From positions 67,471,870 through 67,535,869 of the forward strand of contig CM043952.1 in the NCBI GenBank assembly GCA_014529385.2: 64,000 bases of DNA, written 5' to 3'. This document shows positions 54,883 through 64,000 of the stretch, one piece after another. The first letter of the stretch is position 1; each line of letters opens with the position of its first letter. The position numbers and the translations under genes are program-made. This DNA is from Adiantum capillus-veneris (Eukaryota; Streptophyta; Polypodiopsida; Polypodiales; Pteridaceae). The notes below the pieces were generated by a model. The model searched no databases and had not been told where the DNA came from. It saw only the letters and a list, made by a program, of their open reading frames with translations.

Positions 54883-55092
54883 AGATTACAGAACGGAGGG
54901 GTTTCCTCGGGTTCTTCTGCTTGTATACGAATTCTCCCTGAATAAAGAATACTCTTGACGGGGGGGGGGGGGGGGGACCAGCCCATCTTCTGGTCCCCAA
55001 TACTGTGTCGATCTTCTCCCTTCTCTCACATTTGGAAAGTATTTTAATTTTCAGATTTCTAAGTGCTCGTGTACGCTCCCGTTTTGTGACAG

Positions 55093-55104
55093 TGGTATCA
55101 GAGC
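55093..55104 (+). other. primer-binding site, tRNA-Met type
   Basis: TGGTATCAGAGC, a perfect match, one base after the 5' LTR. Confidence 0.95.
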
Positions 55105-55152
55105 TCGGACTCCTCTCTTTCTTTGCAAAGAAGGACGATTCCGGGAAGAACC

Positions 55153-56523
55153 ATGTCGAGCCAAGGGAGAAGTGTTGAAGAGGAGCTTCAACAAGTGCGA
55201 GCTCAGCTTGCGGATTTGCAACAAGTCTTACTATTGCCAGATGTCCAAAAGCTCTTGGGCGGAATGAAGAGAACGAATGGAACCGATGCAGCCGGGCATC
55301 CAGACCACACTGTTGGCGTGAGACCACAGGAAGAAAGAGAAGAAGAACGTGCCGAGGTGCACAAAGGACCTTCGGATCGGAATGAACGGCCTACTCCAAG
55401 GAAAGGCCAAGAAAAAAAGCGCTCTTTGCTAGACGAGAGCAAGGACATCTCTATCTCATCTCCATCTTACTCTCCTGATTATACTTCTACTTCTTAATCG
55501 TCTCGCCAGAAGAAGGAAGCCGCTACTACTACTACCCTACATCAACCTAAAGATAAGCCTCGATTCAAGAAGCATGGTCGTAAGTCTCAACATCGCATGA
55601 GAGTCTTCAAATCAGTTGACAAGGACATCAAGTTCGAAACCTACAACGGACGGAGAGATATCTCCAAAGCACTGTCCTTCATCAGACAGTTTGAAGTCGC
55701 CTTTACCAATGGGCACTACACAGAAAGATCCAAATTGCGCCATGTGGGGATGCACCTCAAGGAAACGGCAAGTAATTGGTGGTTAGCCAAGATTTTGGAA
55801 GGTTCTCAGGCTAGAACTTGGGAGAGATTCAAATCTGAATTTTATGAACAGCTTCTTCCGCCTGACTTCGAGCAGGACATACGGAAGGAATGGGACTGGC
55901 TCGCCTAGAAGGAACATGAGAGAGTAACGACCTATGTGGACAAGTATTGGTCGGTTCTTCTGAAGGTCACTCCCTTCATGAAGATTGCCGACGAGGAAAA
56001 GAAACGAAAGTTCGAAGCGGGTCTCCAACCGCTGCTTCGAAAGAGTATGAAAGTGTATCCGCATGACACTCTTCAGAGGATGATGGAGTAAGCAATCATT
56101 GCTGAGGATTTGCACTCAATTGGGACGCCCAGAAAAATGGAGCATAGCACTTACCGTGCGAGACAAAGAGGGGTCTACGATGACCAAGGGGGCCAAGGAA
56201 GAAAACGTTCTCCATCTAGGGACCATGATCATTCTAAGAAGCCAGAGGGCAATGGCAAGCGAACTAAGTATCTCTCTCCTACTCAACTTCAAACCTTCAA
56301 AGAGGAAGGAAGATGCTTCTACTGTGGCGAGAAAGGACATATGAAACCGGATTGCCCGTTAAAGCAGCAACGGCAAGAACACGCCCCTACGAGGCAAGAT
56401 AAAGCAAGGAAGGAACCCGCTCCACCAAGCTCGAACTCTATTCCAGATGTTCAAGGAAACACAGAAACGGAGAAAGGAAAGCGTCAGCTTCTAAAGGGCT
56501 GGGGGTCTTTGAACAACCAGTGA
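55153..56523 (+). pseudogene. chromovirus gag with three internal stops
   Basis: ATG at 55153 (MSSQGRSVEEELQQVRAQLA, a coiled-coil start). One frame holds the whole gag but is interrupted by TAA 55495, TAG 55906 and TAA 56089 before ending at TGA 56521. The capsid domain is around 55600-56090: KDIKFETYNGRRDISKALSF, NWWLAKILEG, TWERFKSEFYEQLLP. The zinc knuckle CFYCGEKGHMKPDC is at 56314-56355. Gag forms the particle and packages RNA. The stops could come from CAG or CAA by C-to-T change (inference). Confidence 0.85.
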
Positions 56524-57084
56524 GTACTGATTCTTTATGATCTAGGATCCACGGATAACTTCATCTCCTTGGATACTACGGAACGTTTATGCCTCACACC
56601 AGCTCAGCTTGGCACACCGGTTACATTTGGATCGGCATTCGAGGGGTTGACAACCAATGCAACTCCCGTGCAAGGACAGCTCAATCTTCGGATTGGTGAG
56701 TACAAGGACCGCGAATCATTTTTGATGGCACCCATCGAGGGATGTGATATCATCTTGGGTATGCCATGGCATTTCCACATGACACCTGTCCCTGATTATG
56801 TGGAAAAGACCCTCACCTTTGATCATGGGGGTAAGAAAATAAAGATTCATGCTGATGTAGGAGATTGGCAGTTCCCAATTGTAAGTCATATCTCCATTAA
56901 GAAAGAAATGAAGAAGTGTGTTTCTGCTTACTTGATTTTTGTACGTGAGAAGGATAAAACTAGTGGGGATTCACTCTCTAGTCTGGAAATTAAGCGTTTT
57001 CAATTTATTGAAAAGTACAAAGATTGTTTCACGAAACACTCCCTGATGAACTACCTCCGGTACGTCGGGAAGATCATCGCATAG
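56524..57084 (+). pseudogene. chromovirus protease
   Basis: Same frame as gag beyond the TGA at 56521. The active-site block reads LYDLGSTDNFI (Asp codon 56539-56541), where the family has D-S/T-G, so the Ser/Thr is replaced by Leu. The strand GCDIILGMPWHF fits the ILGMPWL motif. The piece ends at a frameshift near 57040 with TAG 57082. Confidence 0.75.
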
Positions 57085-58346
57085 ATCTCATACCGGGTAG
57101 CTCGTCTCCCAATCAACCCCCTTATCGGGTGACTCTTACTCAGCAAGAGGAAATTTTGAAGCAAGTCAACGAGCTTCTAGAGAAAGGGTTAGTACGGCCA
57201 AGTGCTTCACCCTACTGCTCTCCAGTTCTACTGGTGCAGAAGAAAGATGGCACGTTTCGAATGTGCATAGACTATAGGTCTTTAAACAAGATCACGGTCA
57301 AGAATCGCTTTCCGATCCCCCGGATTGATGATATACTTGATAAGTTGCAGGGTGCAAGTGTCTTTAGTTGCATAGACTTAAAGAGTGGGTATCATCAGAT
57401 ACGGATCGCCCCTGAGGATGTCCATAAGACTGCTTTCCGCACAACCTTTGGATTATATGAATTTTTGGTAATGCCTTTCGGCTTGACCAATGCTCCTGCA
57501 ACGTTCAATCGCATGATGGACCGCATTTTCAGCCCGTATCGAGCTTTTACAGGAGTATTCTTTGACGACATACTCATCTTCTCCAAGTCAAAAGATGAAC
57601 ATCGGAAGCACTTGGACCTAGTGTTTCAAGAATTGCGAAAGCATGAGTTGCATGTGAATGCAAAGAAGAGCGAGTTCTTTCTCTCAGAGATACACTATCT
57701 CGGCCATATAGTCTCTCACAATCAAGTGAGTATGGATCCTGCCAAGATCCGAGTGGTAGAAGTTTGGCCTATTCCCACTACGGTACATGATGTACGTAGC
57801 TTCCTGGGATTATGTTCGTATTATCGAAGGTTTATCCGAGGATTTGCCCATGTAGCAGGACCACTTCATGACTTGACGAAGAAGAAGATTCCTTTCAGAT
57901 GGGGATCGAGACAACAAGGAGCTTTTGATCGGCTCAAGTACTTGCTAAGCCATGGACCTATTTTGATAGTACCCGACTTAAGGAAACCATTTGAGGTTCA
58001 CTGCGATGCTTCAGGTGATTGCATTGGAGCAATGTTAAACCAAGAAGGCCATGCAGTGGCCTACGAAAGCAGACGGCTTAAGGATGCAGAGTTGCATGCA
58101 TCAATCTACGAAAAGGAACTCACGGCTGTGATTCACGCCTTATCCAACTGGAAGCACTATCTTCTAGGAGCGGATTTTGTGATCAAGACTGATCACCAGA
58201 GTTTGCGGTATTTTCTTACGCAAAGGAAACTATTTGAGAAGCAGATGAGATGGCAAACTTTTTGTCTATGTTTCACTTCCAGATCCTTCACACGGCTGGG
58301 AGTAAGAATGTGGTTGCCGACGCATTGTCTAGGCGGCCAAGGGTGA
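57024..58346 (+). pseudogene. chromovirus reverse transcriptase and RNase H
   Basis: Begins in the new frame with LPDELPPVRREDHRIDLIPG. Reverse transcriptase motifs: PYCSPVLLVQKKDGTFRMCI, DYRSLNKITVKNRFPIPRID, YHQIRIAPEDVHKTAFRT, EFLVMPFGLTNAPATF and catalytic FFDDILIFSK. RNase H: FEVHCDASGDCIGAML, YEKELTAVIHALSNWKHYLL and KTDHQSLRYFL. A one-base change in the T run at 58258-58262 shifts the end into the next frame. Makes DNA from the element RNA. Confidence 0.9.
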
Positions 58347-59668
58347 ACGCTATCAATTCGGTGTATCACCAAGAATTAGAAGCACTACCGGAGTCGTATC
58401 CAAATGACCCAGACTTCTCCACCGTTTGGGAAAAGCTACATCGTGGAGAGAATGAGTTTTCCTATTCCATTCGGGACGGTTATCTCTACCACCATCAGGC
58501 CATATGTGTGGCGGAACCATTAAGAAAGAAGATCATGGATGAAGCACACGCTTCGCCTTATGCGGGTCATTGGGGTATTCTCCCTACGACCTTAGCAATG
58601 GAAAGATATTTCTTTTGGCCTAACCTTAAAGCAGACATTGATAAGTATGTCAGGGAATGCTTGGTTTGCCAAAAAGTGAAGTATGATCGGCATAAGACGC
58701 CTGGGTTGCTACAACCATTGCCTGTGCCTAATGAACCTTGGGAAAGTATTGCCATGGACTTCATCATGGACCTCCCTAGAACTCAGACTGGAAATGACGC
58801 GATCTGGACCATTGTGGATAGGTTTAGCAAGCAAGCACACTCTATACTAGTCAAGAAAACGATCAAAGCAGATCATATGGCTAGGGTCTTTCTGGCACAG
58901 ATCTTTAAACATCATGGAATGCCTAAGTCTATTGTGAGTGATCGAGATCCTCGCATGACAGGAAATTTTTGGCGTGCCTTGGTGGATAATCTTGGTACGA
59001 AGTTGAATTTTTCATCTGCCTACCATCCTCAAACGGACGGGCAAAGTGAGATAGCCAATTCCACAGTATTGGATATGTTAAAATCTTATGTGTCAGACCG
59101 GCAATTTGATTGGGAGAAATATTTGCCTCTTGTCGAGTATGCGTATAACAATACCATACACTCATCGACGGGGAAAGCACCTTTTGAGATTCTCTATGGT
59201 AAGCCTTTGCTTCCATCGATCCTTTTAACTAAGGATAAGATCTTTGCAGCAGATGAATTTGTCCGGGATTTGGACACAGCCTACGGGCAAGTTAGGAGAG
59301 CTATTCTACGCTCTCAGGAAAAGCATAAGAAAGTTGTAGACAAGCACATGAGGAATCTAGACTTAACAGTCGGACAGTTAGTCTTACTCAAGTTTGAGAA
59401 GGCAAGACTTAAGAAACAAGCGTCTCATAAGGGGAAGGTGGTAAAACTTTCTACCCGTTATTATGGGCCGTTTAAGATCACTAAGCAAGTGAATGATGTC
59501 ACATTCCGATTAGAGCTACCGCCTAATTGGAGGATCCATAATGCTTTCCATGTCAATTTGCTCCGGCCGTATGTGGGACCGCCTCCGAGTCAGCCTAGTG
59601 CTGAGGAACCTCCTGAGGTTGAGGAAACAAAAGAAATACTCCAATCGGAGCAGATAGTAAGTCATTAG
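58250..59668 (+). pseudogene. chromovirus integrase
   Basis: Starts with the RNase H end (NFLSMFHFQILHTAGSKNVV). The HHCC finger has HASPYAGHWG and CLVCQKVKYD. Catalytic core: IAMDFIMDLP (Asp), ILVKKTIKADHMARVF, IVSDRDPRMTGNFW (Asp), YHPQTDGQSEIANSTVLDML (Glu). The C-terminal GPY/F block is LSTRYYGPFKIT, with IHNAFHVNLLRPYVG. Ends at TAG 59666. Confidence 0.9.
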
Positions 59669-59830
59669 GAGCAGCCCCTCAAGTCCGGAAAAATAACACG
59701 GAAGTATTTGGTTAAGTTTAAGAACTATTTGAATCTAGATGCTCAGTGGATGACGCAGGAGGAATTAGCAGCTTATCCTGAGATACTGGAGGTATATGTC
59801 CAAGCACTACAGTTGAGGTCAAGTGTTTAG
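59669..59830 (+). pseudogene. chromodomain tail behind a stop codon
   Basis: In the integrase frame, directly after TAG 59666-59668, the sequence reads RKYLVKFKNYLNLDAQWMTQ and EELAAYPEIL, ending at TAG 59828. This matches the YLVKWKGY...D.TWE chromodomain of plant chromoviruses, with Trp to Phe in the first aromatic block. Chromodomains steer integration to modified histones. The stop separates it from integrase. Confidence 0.7.
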
Positions 59831-59842
59831 AAGCCAGAGGGA

Positions 59843-61111
59843 TGTTGCTAATTGGACTATTTTCTTATTTTTAAATGATTAATTTCTTTTTCAAGGATAT
59901 TTTGTTGTGTACACTAAGAACTGTTAAAAGATTGTAGCTACAGGAAATGCCATCAAGAACGGACAACTCTGATGTGTCATTTGATGGGTGACGGTAAACA
60001 TCGCGAAGGAGTTTTCGTAAGTTCGATGGAAAGGGCCGGGTTACGAATGCCCCTGATGCGTCACATGATGGGTGACGGGTGCATCAGAAAGGGGGCATTC
60101 CGTAGGCTGAGGAGGAAATCCGAACTGAGTAAGAAAATACGCATAAGAATGCAAGCACAAGAATAAAGATGGGTTCAAAGAAGCTTTTTACGAAAAGCAG
60201 GAACATTCATGGGAGGGCAGATGCTTTCCTGTGAGGAATCTATGTCTGCATTGCATCTGTGCCGTGTTCTGCACCCGGGGACGCCTGGAATGTGTTCGTG
60301 TAGCATTGTTTTCACTAACTGAGTGAGTTTTTAAAGTTTGAACAAGTTCACACTTTATTTTATAAAGTGGCCGGCCACTTTTAAGTGGCTGGTCCCTTTT
60401 ATTAATAAAATAAAGCATCCCCAAAATCTTAGGTAAAAAACCTACGCAAGCTGTACGGATGGGCTGAAAACAGCGAGCTCTCTCTCTCCTCTCTCTAGAA
60501 GCGCTAGAGCTTCTGCTTTTGTGCCCTATTTTTGCCGGGTGCACGGGCCTATAAAAAGGCAGCAAGCGTTACAGTTTGCAAGAACTCAAGGAGAAGCAGA
60601 AGTCCCAGCATTGAGGATTCTGGAGCAAGTGCCCACGACGGAAATCTGCAAGTGTTCGTGTGACGACTGAGTACGGAGGTCGCTTTTCTGAGCAAGGAGC
60701 GATAGGTATAATTTGTCGATACGCATTGCGAGTTGTTGCTTTGTGTGGTTTGTTTTGCAAGAATCTCCCTTCTTACGGGAAAGTCTCACGGGAAGTATGG
60801 CTTCACGCCTAAGTCCTTTACGGGAAAGTACGGCTTCGCGCCTAAGTCCCTTACGGGAAATTACGGCCTTGTGCCTAAGCCCTTTACGGAAAAGAACGAC
60901 CTTCGGGTCTAAGATTACAGAACGGAGGGGTTTCCTCGGGTTCTTGTGCTTGTATACGAATTCTCCTTGAATAAAGAATACTCTTGACGGGGGGGGACCA
61001 GCCCATCTTCTGGTCCCCAATACTGTGTCGATCTTCTCCCTTCTCGCACATTTGCAAAGTATTTTATTTTTCAGATTTCTAAGTGCTCCTGTACGCTCCC
61101 GTTTTGTGAAA
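59843..61111 (+). repeat. 3' LTR of the chromovirus
   Basis: 1269 bp, ending TGTGAAA (CA mutated to AA) and followed by GTAAC. Shorter than the 5' copy mainly through the CT and G tracts. It differs by scattered, mostly transition, changes. AATAAA at 60970-60975. Confidence 0.95.
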
Positions 61112-61116
61112 GTAAC

Positions 61117-61871
61117 GTATGCCGAGCTTTGGAAACAGCCTTTCCTTGCCCTTCATCTTCTTTAACCTTGCCTTTTCAAACCGTTAAAAGTACCCAATCA
61201 CCAGGTGAAAACAGTAATTCACGACGATGACGATCGGCAACCCTTTTCTGCTTTGCCTGAGTCTTCTCCAAGGCAAGCTTAATCTTCTTATACATTTCAT
61301 CCATGTTCTCAACATATCGATCTGCCTCAAAGATCTTGTCCTTTATATGCAAAATGGGGGGAACCTTCCTGCCATCTTCAACAATCTCAAAAGGTGCCTT
61401 GCCTGTGGACGAATGCACCATATTGTTGTACGCATGCTCAAGCATAGGCAAATACTGTTCCCACTTGCCCTTATTATTTGACACATAACATTTCGGTATA
61501 TTCAAGACAATAGAATTAGCCTCTTCTGACTGTCCATCAGTTTGTGGATGAAACGAAGACGAGAACTTGAGCGTAGTGCCCATGTTCTCAAATAATCCTC
61601 TCCAAAACAAACTCGTCATGCAAGGATCACGATCATTGACAAACGATTGTGGCATACCATGGTACTTAAACACATTATACATGAATAACCGTGTCGTCTG
61701 GTCTGATTTTATCTTCTTCTTGACAGGAATAAAATGGGCCTGCTTGCTGATCTTGCAATTAATGGTCCATATACCATCATCCCTGTCGGATAAAATCCAT
61801 AGCAATGCTTTCCCATGGCTTATCCGGAATCGGCAGTGGCTGTAATAACCCTGATGTCTTTTGCCTGTCAA
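61117..61871 (-). pseudogene. older gypsy element, integrase
   Basis: Minus-strand frame with ISKQAHFIPVKKKIKSDQTT, VFKYHGMPQSFVNDRDPCMT (second catalytic Asp), FHPQTDGQSEEANSIVLNI (Glu), YNNMVHSSTGKAPFEIV and PGDWVLL. A stop follows at about 61174. One base away the frame continues FEKARLKKMKGKERLFPKLG and reaches the chromovirus insertion point, after which 53768 downward continues with YYGPF. Confidence 0.85.
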
Positions 61872-62968
61872 ACTTGACCTTTTGGCAAATTATGCATGCT
61901 CGCACAAAGCATCCACATCTGTCCTCAAAGTAGTCCAATAAAAGAATGTCTCTACCGCTTTAACTGTCGCATCAATACCACAATGCCCTAGGGGCATATT
62001 GCGGGACATGACTTTCTACCATGACCTTATGTCGCAATGGCCTAATGACACAAAGTTTGCCATGCATCATCATAAAAGCGGCTTTGAGGAGGTAGTGCTC
62101 ATGACGTTGTCCTTTCAACTTTTCAAAAATCCTTGCAAAATCTTCATCAGTAGCATACTGTTCCTTCATGTCATCAAGCTCATGTTGATAAGGAATTGAC
62201 ACAGCTGAAATTTGTGGCTTCCTTGATAACTTATCAGCCACCACATTCTTCTTACCTTCCACATGCATAATCTGGAAGTGGAACATAGAAAGAATGTTTG
62301 CCCATTGCATATGCTTTTCGGATAGCTTTGACTGTGTCAAGAAGTGTCGCAAGGTCTGATGATGTGTCTGGACAACAAAATCAGCACCTAACAGGTAGTG
62401 CTTTTAGCTAGAGAGCGCATGAATGACAGCCAATAACTCTTTCTCATAGATTTGCATAGTCTTTTCTGGCCCTTGCAAGATTTTGCTCTCATAAGCTACT
62501 ACTCGACTATCTTGCATTAGCACTGCTTCAATGCTGTTGCCACACGCGTCACACTAGACCACAAATGACTTCTTGAGGTCTGGTAAAACAATCACGGATC
62601 TGAAGTCAACTTTTTCTTTTAGAGACTGAAAGCTGAAATCTCTCTTTTGGGTCCATTTGAAAGTGACCTCTTTCTTTTGCAAAGTGTGAAGAGGTGAAGC
62701 TATCTCTGCAAAATTTTTGATAAACCTTCTATCGTATGAGGACAATCCCAAGAGGCTTCGGACATCGTGCACAGTCTTCAAGTCTGGCCATGTCTTAATA
62801 GCTGCAACCTTTGCGGGATCCATTTCGACACCATCCTTTGATACTATGTGGCCAAGAAATTGGATCTCTTCCAAGAAGAATTCACTTTTCTTAGGATTGA
62901 CAAGTAACTTGTGACTGTGCGGCTCTTCGAACACAATGGTCAAGTGACGCCTTTGGTCCTCTTCATTC
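61872..62968 (-). pseudogene. older gypsy element, reverse transcriptase end, RNase H and integrase finger
   Basis: Minus strand. 62968-62554: KKSEFFLEEIQFLGHIVSKD, MDPAKVAAIKTWPDLKTVHD, VRSLLGLSSYDRRFIKNFAE. Then RNase H with DACGNSIEAVLMQD, YEKELLAVIHALSS and HYLLGADFVVQTHHQTLRHF, where CDA is preceded by a TAG. 62352-61972: LSMFHFQIMHVEGKKNVVAD and ELDDMKEQYATDEDFARIFE. Upstream of 62968 the reverse transcriptase palm, protease and gag are absent, so the element is 5' truncated. Confidence 0.85.
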
Positions 62969-62989
62969 TAAAGCAAAGAAACGATCCGA

Positions 62990-63620
62990 TCACTTTCATC
63001 TAACTCCCACCAAGCTGTCCGGACCTGTCCATGGCTGTAATCGCAGGCTTTTGACCCAATTTCGCTAGCATAACGGCGCAAAGTCCCTGTAGGTCAAAAG
63101 TACACGCCTAGGGCGCTTTTCCCCAAATTCTGGAAGCTTTACATGAGCTGCAGGTCAATTTCAGCGTGCTTTAAATTCTGTTTTGCCACTGCTAGGTGCC
63201 TACAGCCTTGTACACACAGCCCAAGGCCTTTCTGAGGCTCCCTTGGCGATTCCCTGCAGTTTATGTGCGACACCCTAAACCTGCAGAAAAACACAGCAGG
63301 CTGTAATTCTCTGTTTTGGATCGTTTTGGGCGGAGCGAGTGCTCCTACGCGTGTCTCAGGTGCTCCCGCACGCAATGGAACAGTTCCCCTTTGAAATGGA
63401 CAAGTTTTCACGTGACAAAACTCTCCGTTTTCTCAATCCTTCGTGAAATGACTTTGCGTACCTGTGGGGGATTAGCAATTAGCTAATCCGATTCCTTTTC
63501 AGAAGGCTCTTGCCTTGGCAAACGCGCATAAAACGTCAGAACTGTACATGGTCAACGGAGTATGTGCCAAAGGGGAGAGAGAGATACGTGAGAGCAAGTC
63601 ATTGCGTTACATGAGACAAG
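62990..63620. repeat. dispersed repeat, copy 2
   Basis: Counterpart of 49863-50470 with the same block order (see that entry). It abuts the truncated reverse transcriptase of the older gypsy element. Confidence 0.7.
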
Positions 63621-64000
63621 GGAGAAGGCAAACTTTCCAATAAAGCTATGATCACCTGCACCCACTAATCACCCACACACTGGAAGTCACAGTGATTTGC
63701 AAATCATTCTCCTCTCTCAATTTGGGTGCCCCCTCGTGTTGATGCTTATCGCAAATCGCTGCAGAGCCGCCATGTGTCTAGTTTGCCTCTTTAGAGTTAA
63801 CTAGTAAAACGGCGCCGCCTTCGGCGGTGGCATGGCCTCTCTTACCCTCAAACCCCTGGCTTCCACTGCCTATTCAGAGAGGGTTTCGGACCACTGGCCA
63901 AAGTTATGAGATCAGACATGCCTTGGGCTATGTTTATTGGAGCTGCGTAGACATAGGGAGAGCCTCTTGAGGAGACCAGACAATAGGAGACACTCACAGA
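63620..64000. other. window end, nothing recognised
   Basis: Short GC-rich patch with a small hairpin-like GGCGCCGCC...GGCGGTGGC near 63810. No coding or RNA gene recognised. Confidence 0.35.

Larger units (their letters stand above)
53769..55091 (+). repeat. 5' LTR of the chromovirus
   Basis: 1323 bp. Contains a CT microsatellite (54397-54424), TATA box (54524), four 33 bp repeats (54757-54882), a poly(A) signal AATAAA (54941-54946) and a G run (54960-54976). Ends TGTGACA. Confidence 0.95.
53769..61111 (+). mobile_element. Ty3/gypsy chromovirus, complete but inactivated
   Basis: 7.3 kb element with LTRs of 1323 and 1269 bp (TGTTGCTAATTGG...TGTGACA), target duplication GTAAC (53764-53768, 61112-61116), tRNA-Met primer site and a purine tract before the 3' LTR. 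Plus-strand order gag, protease, reverse transcriptase, RNase H, integrase, chromodomain defines a chromovirus of the Ty3/gypsy superfamily. It has four stops in gag, two frameshifts in pol and one stop before the chromodomain. It lies inside an older, oppositely oriented gypsy element. Confidence 0.95.

Noticed and set aside
54629-54941. ORFs through the chromovirus LTR with TGKYGFAPKSL repeats, taken as a gene
   Set aside because: The repeat is part of the LTR in both copies; no start context or extended domain. Kept only as a repeat finding.
63790-63830. GC-rich hairpin near GGCGCCGCC as a terminator or RNA element
   Set aside because: Short, isolated, with no adjacent gene to give it meaning.

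Overview
The window is plant nuclear DNA that is almost entirely a graveyard of transposable elements. Evidence for a plant: LTR retrotransposons with tRNA-Met and Athila/Tat-type tRNA-Asp primer sites, a chromovirus with a chromodomain, AAACCCTAA-type telo-boxes, very long GT, GA and CT microsatellites, and one intron-bearing host gene start with GT..AG introns. The sequence alone does not fix the species. The AT-rich background with huge dinucleotide tracts fits a large-genome vascular plant, possibly a fern, but that is a guess.

Layout. 1-21 kb: mostly non-coding, with degenerate tandem arrays (a ~60 bp unit at 4.5-5.2 kb; an ACCAAATTTGGT-rich array at 5.9-9.8 kb), microsatellites, a relic Ty3/gypsy integrase at 10 kb, and poorly recognised decayed coding stretches on the minus strand at 7.4-8.2 and 17.9-19.1 kb. 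19.5-38.7 kb: two copies, in inverted orientation, of an unrecognised protein gene (called family X here). The minus copy lies at 19.5-21.1 kb. The plus copy is split into three pieces by two complete LTR elements: a 5.7 kb Copia-derived non-autonomous element (21375-27042, duplication ATATT) and an 8.9 kb Athila/Tat-like element with gag and protease but no reverse transcriptase or integrase (27650-36537, duplication GTATG). Removing both elements with one copy of each duplication restores reading-frame continuity and homology to the minus copy.

39.7-45.5 kb: a nearly complete Copia element on the minus strand (39742-44908, duplication CTATT) sits inside a decayed Ty3/gypsy reverse transcriptase gene. 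46-47.5 kb: a candidate tRNA-derived SINE, followed by the first exons of a host CUE-domain (ubiquitin-binding) gene. 47.7-53.2 kb: a pile of minus-oriented LTR fragments sharing one R/U5 module, a small foldback (MITE-like) element, tandem duplications, and a three-copy inverted LTR structure. 53.5-63.0 kb: a Ty3/gypsy chromovirus (53769-61111, duplication GTAAC) inserted into the integrase tail of an older, oppositely oriented gypsy element. 63-64 kb: a repeat related to the one at 49.9-50.5 kb.

No element here has an intact polyprotein; each carries stops or frameshifts. For three elements, LTR pairs compared by eye differ by about 2.5-4 percent, so the insertions are not recent. The recurring architecture is nested insertion: each younger element disrupts an older coding relic, and target-site duplications let the order be read directly.
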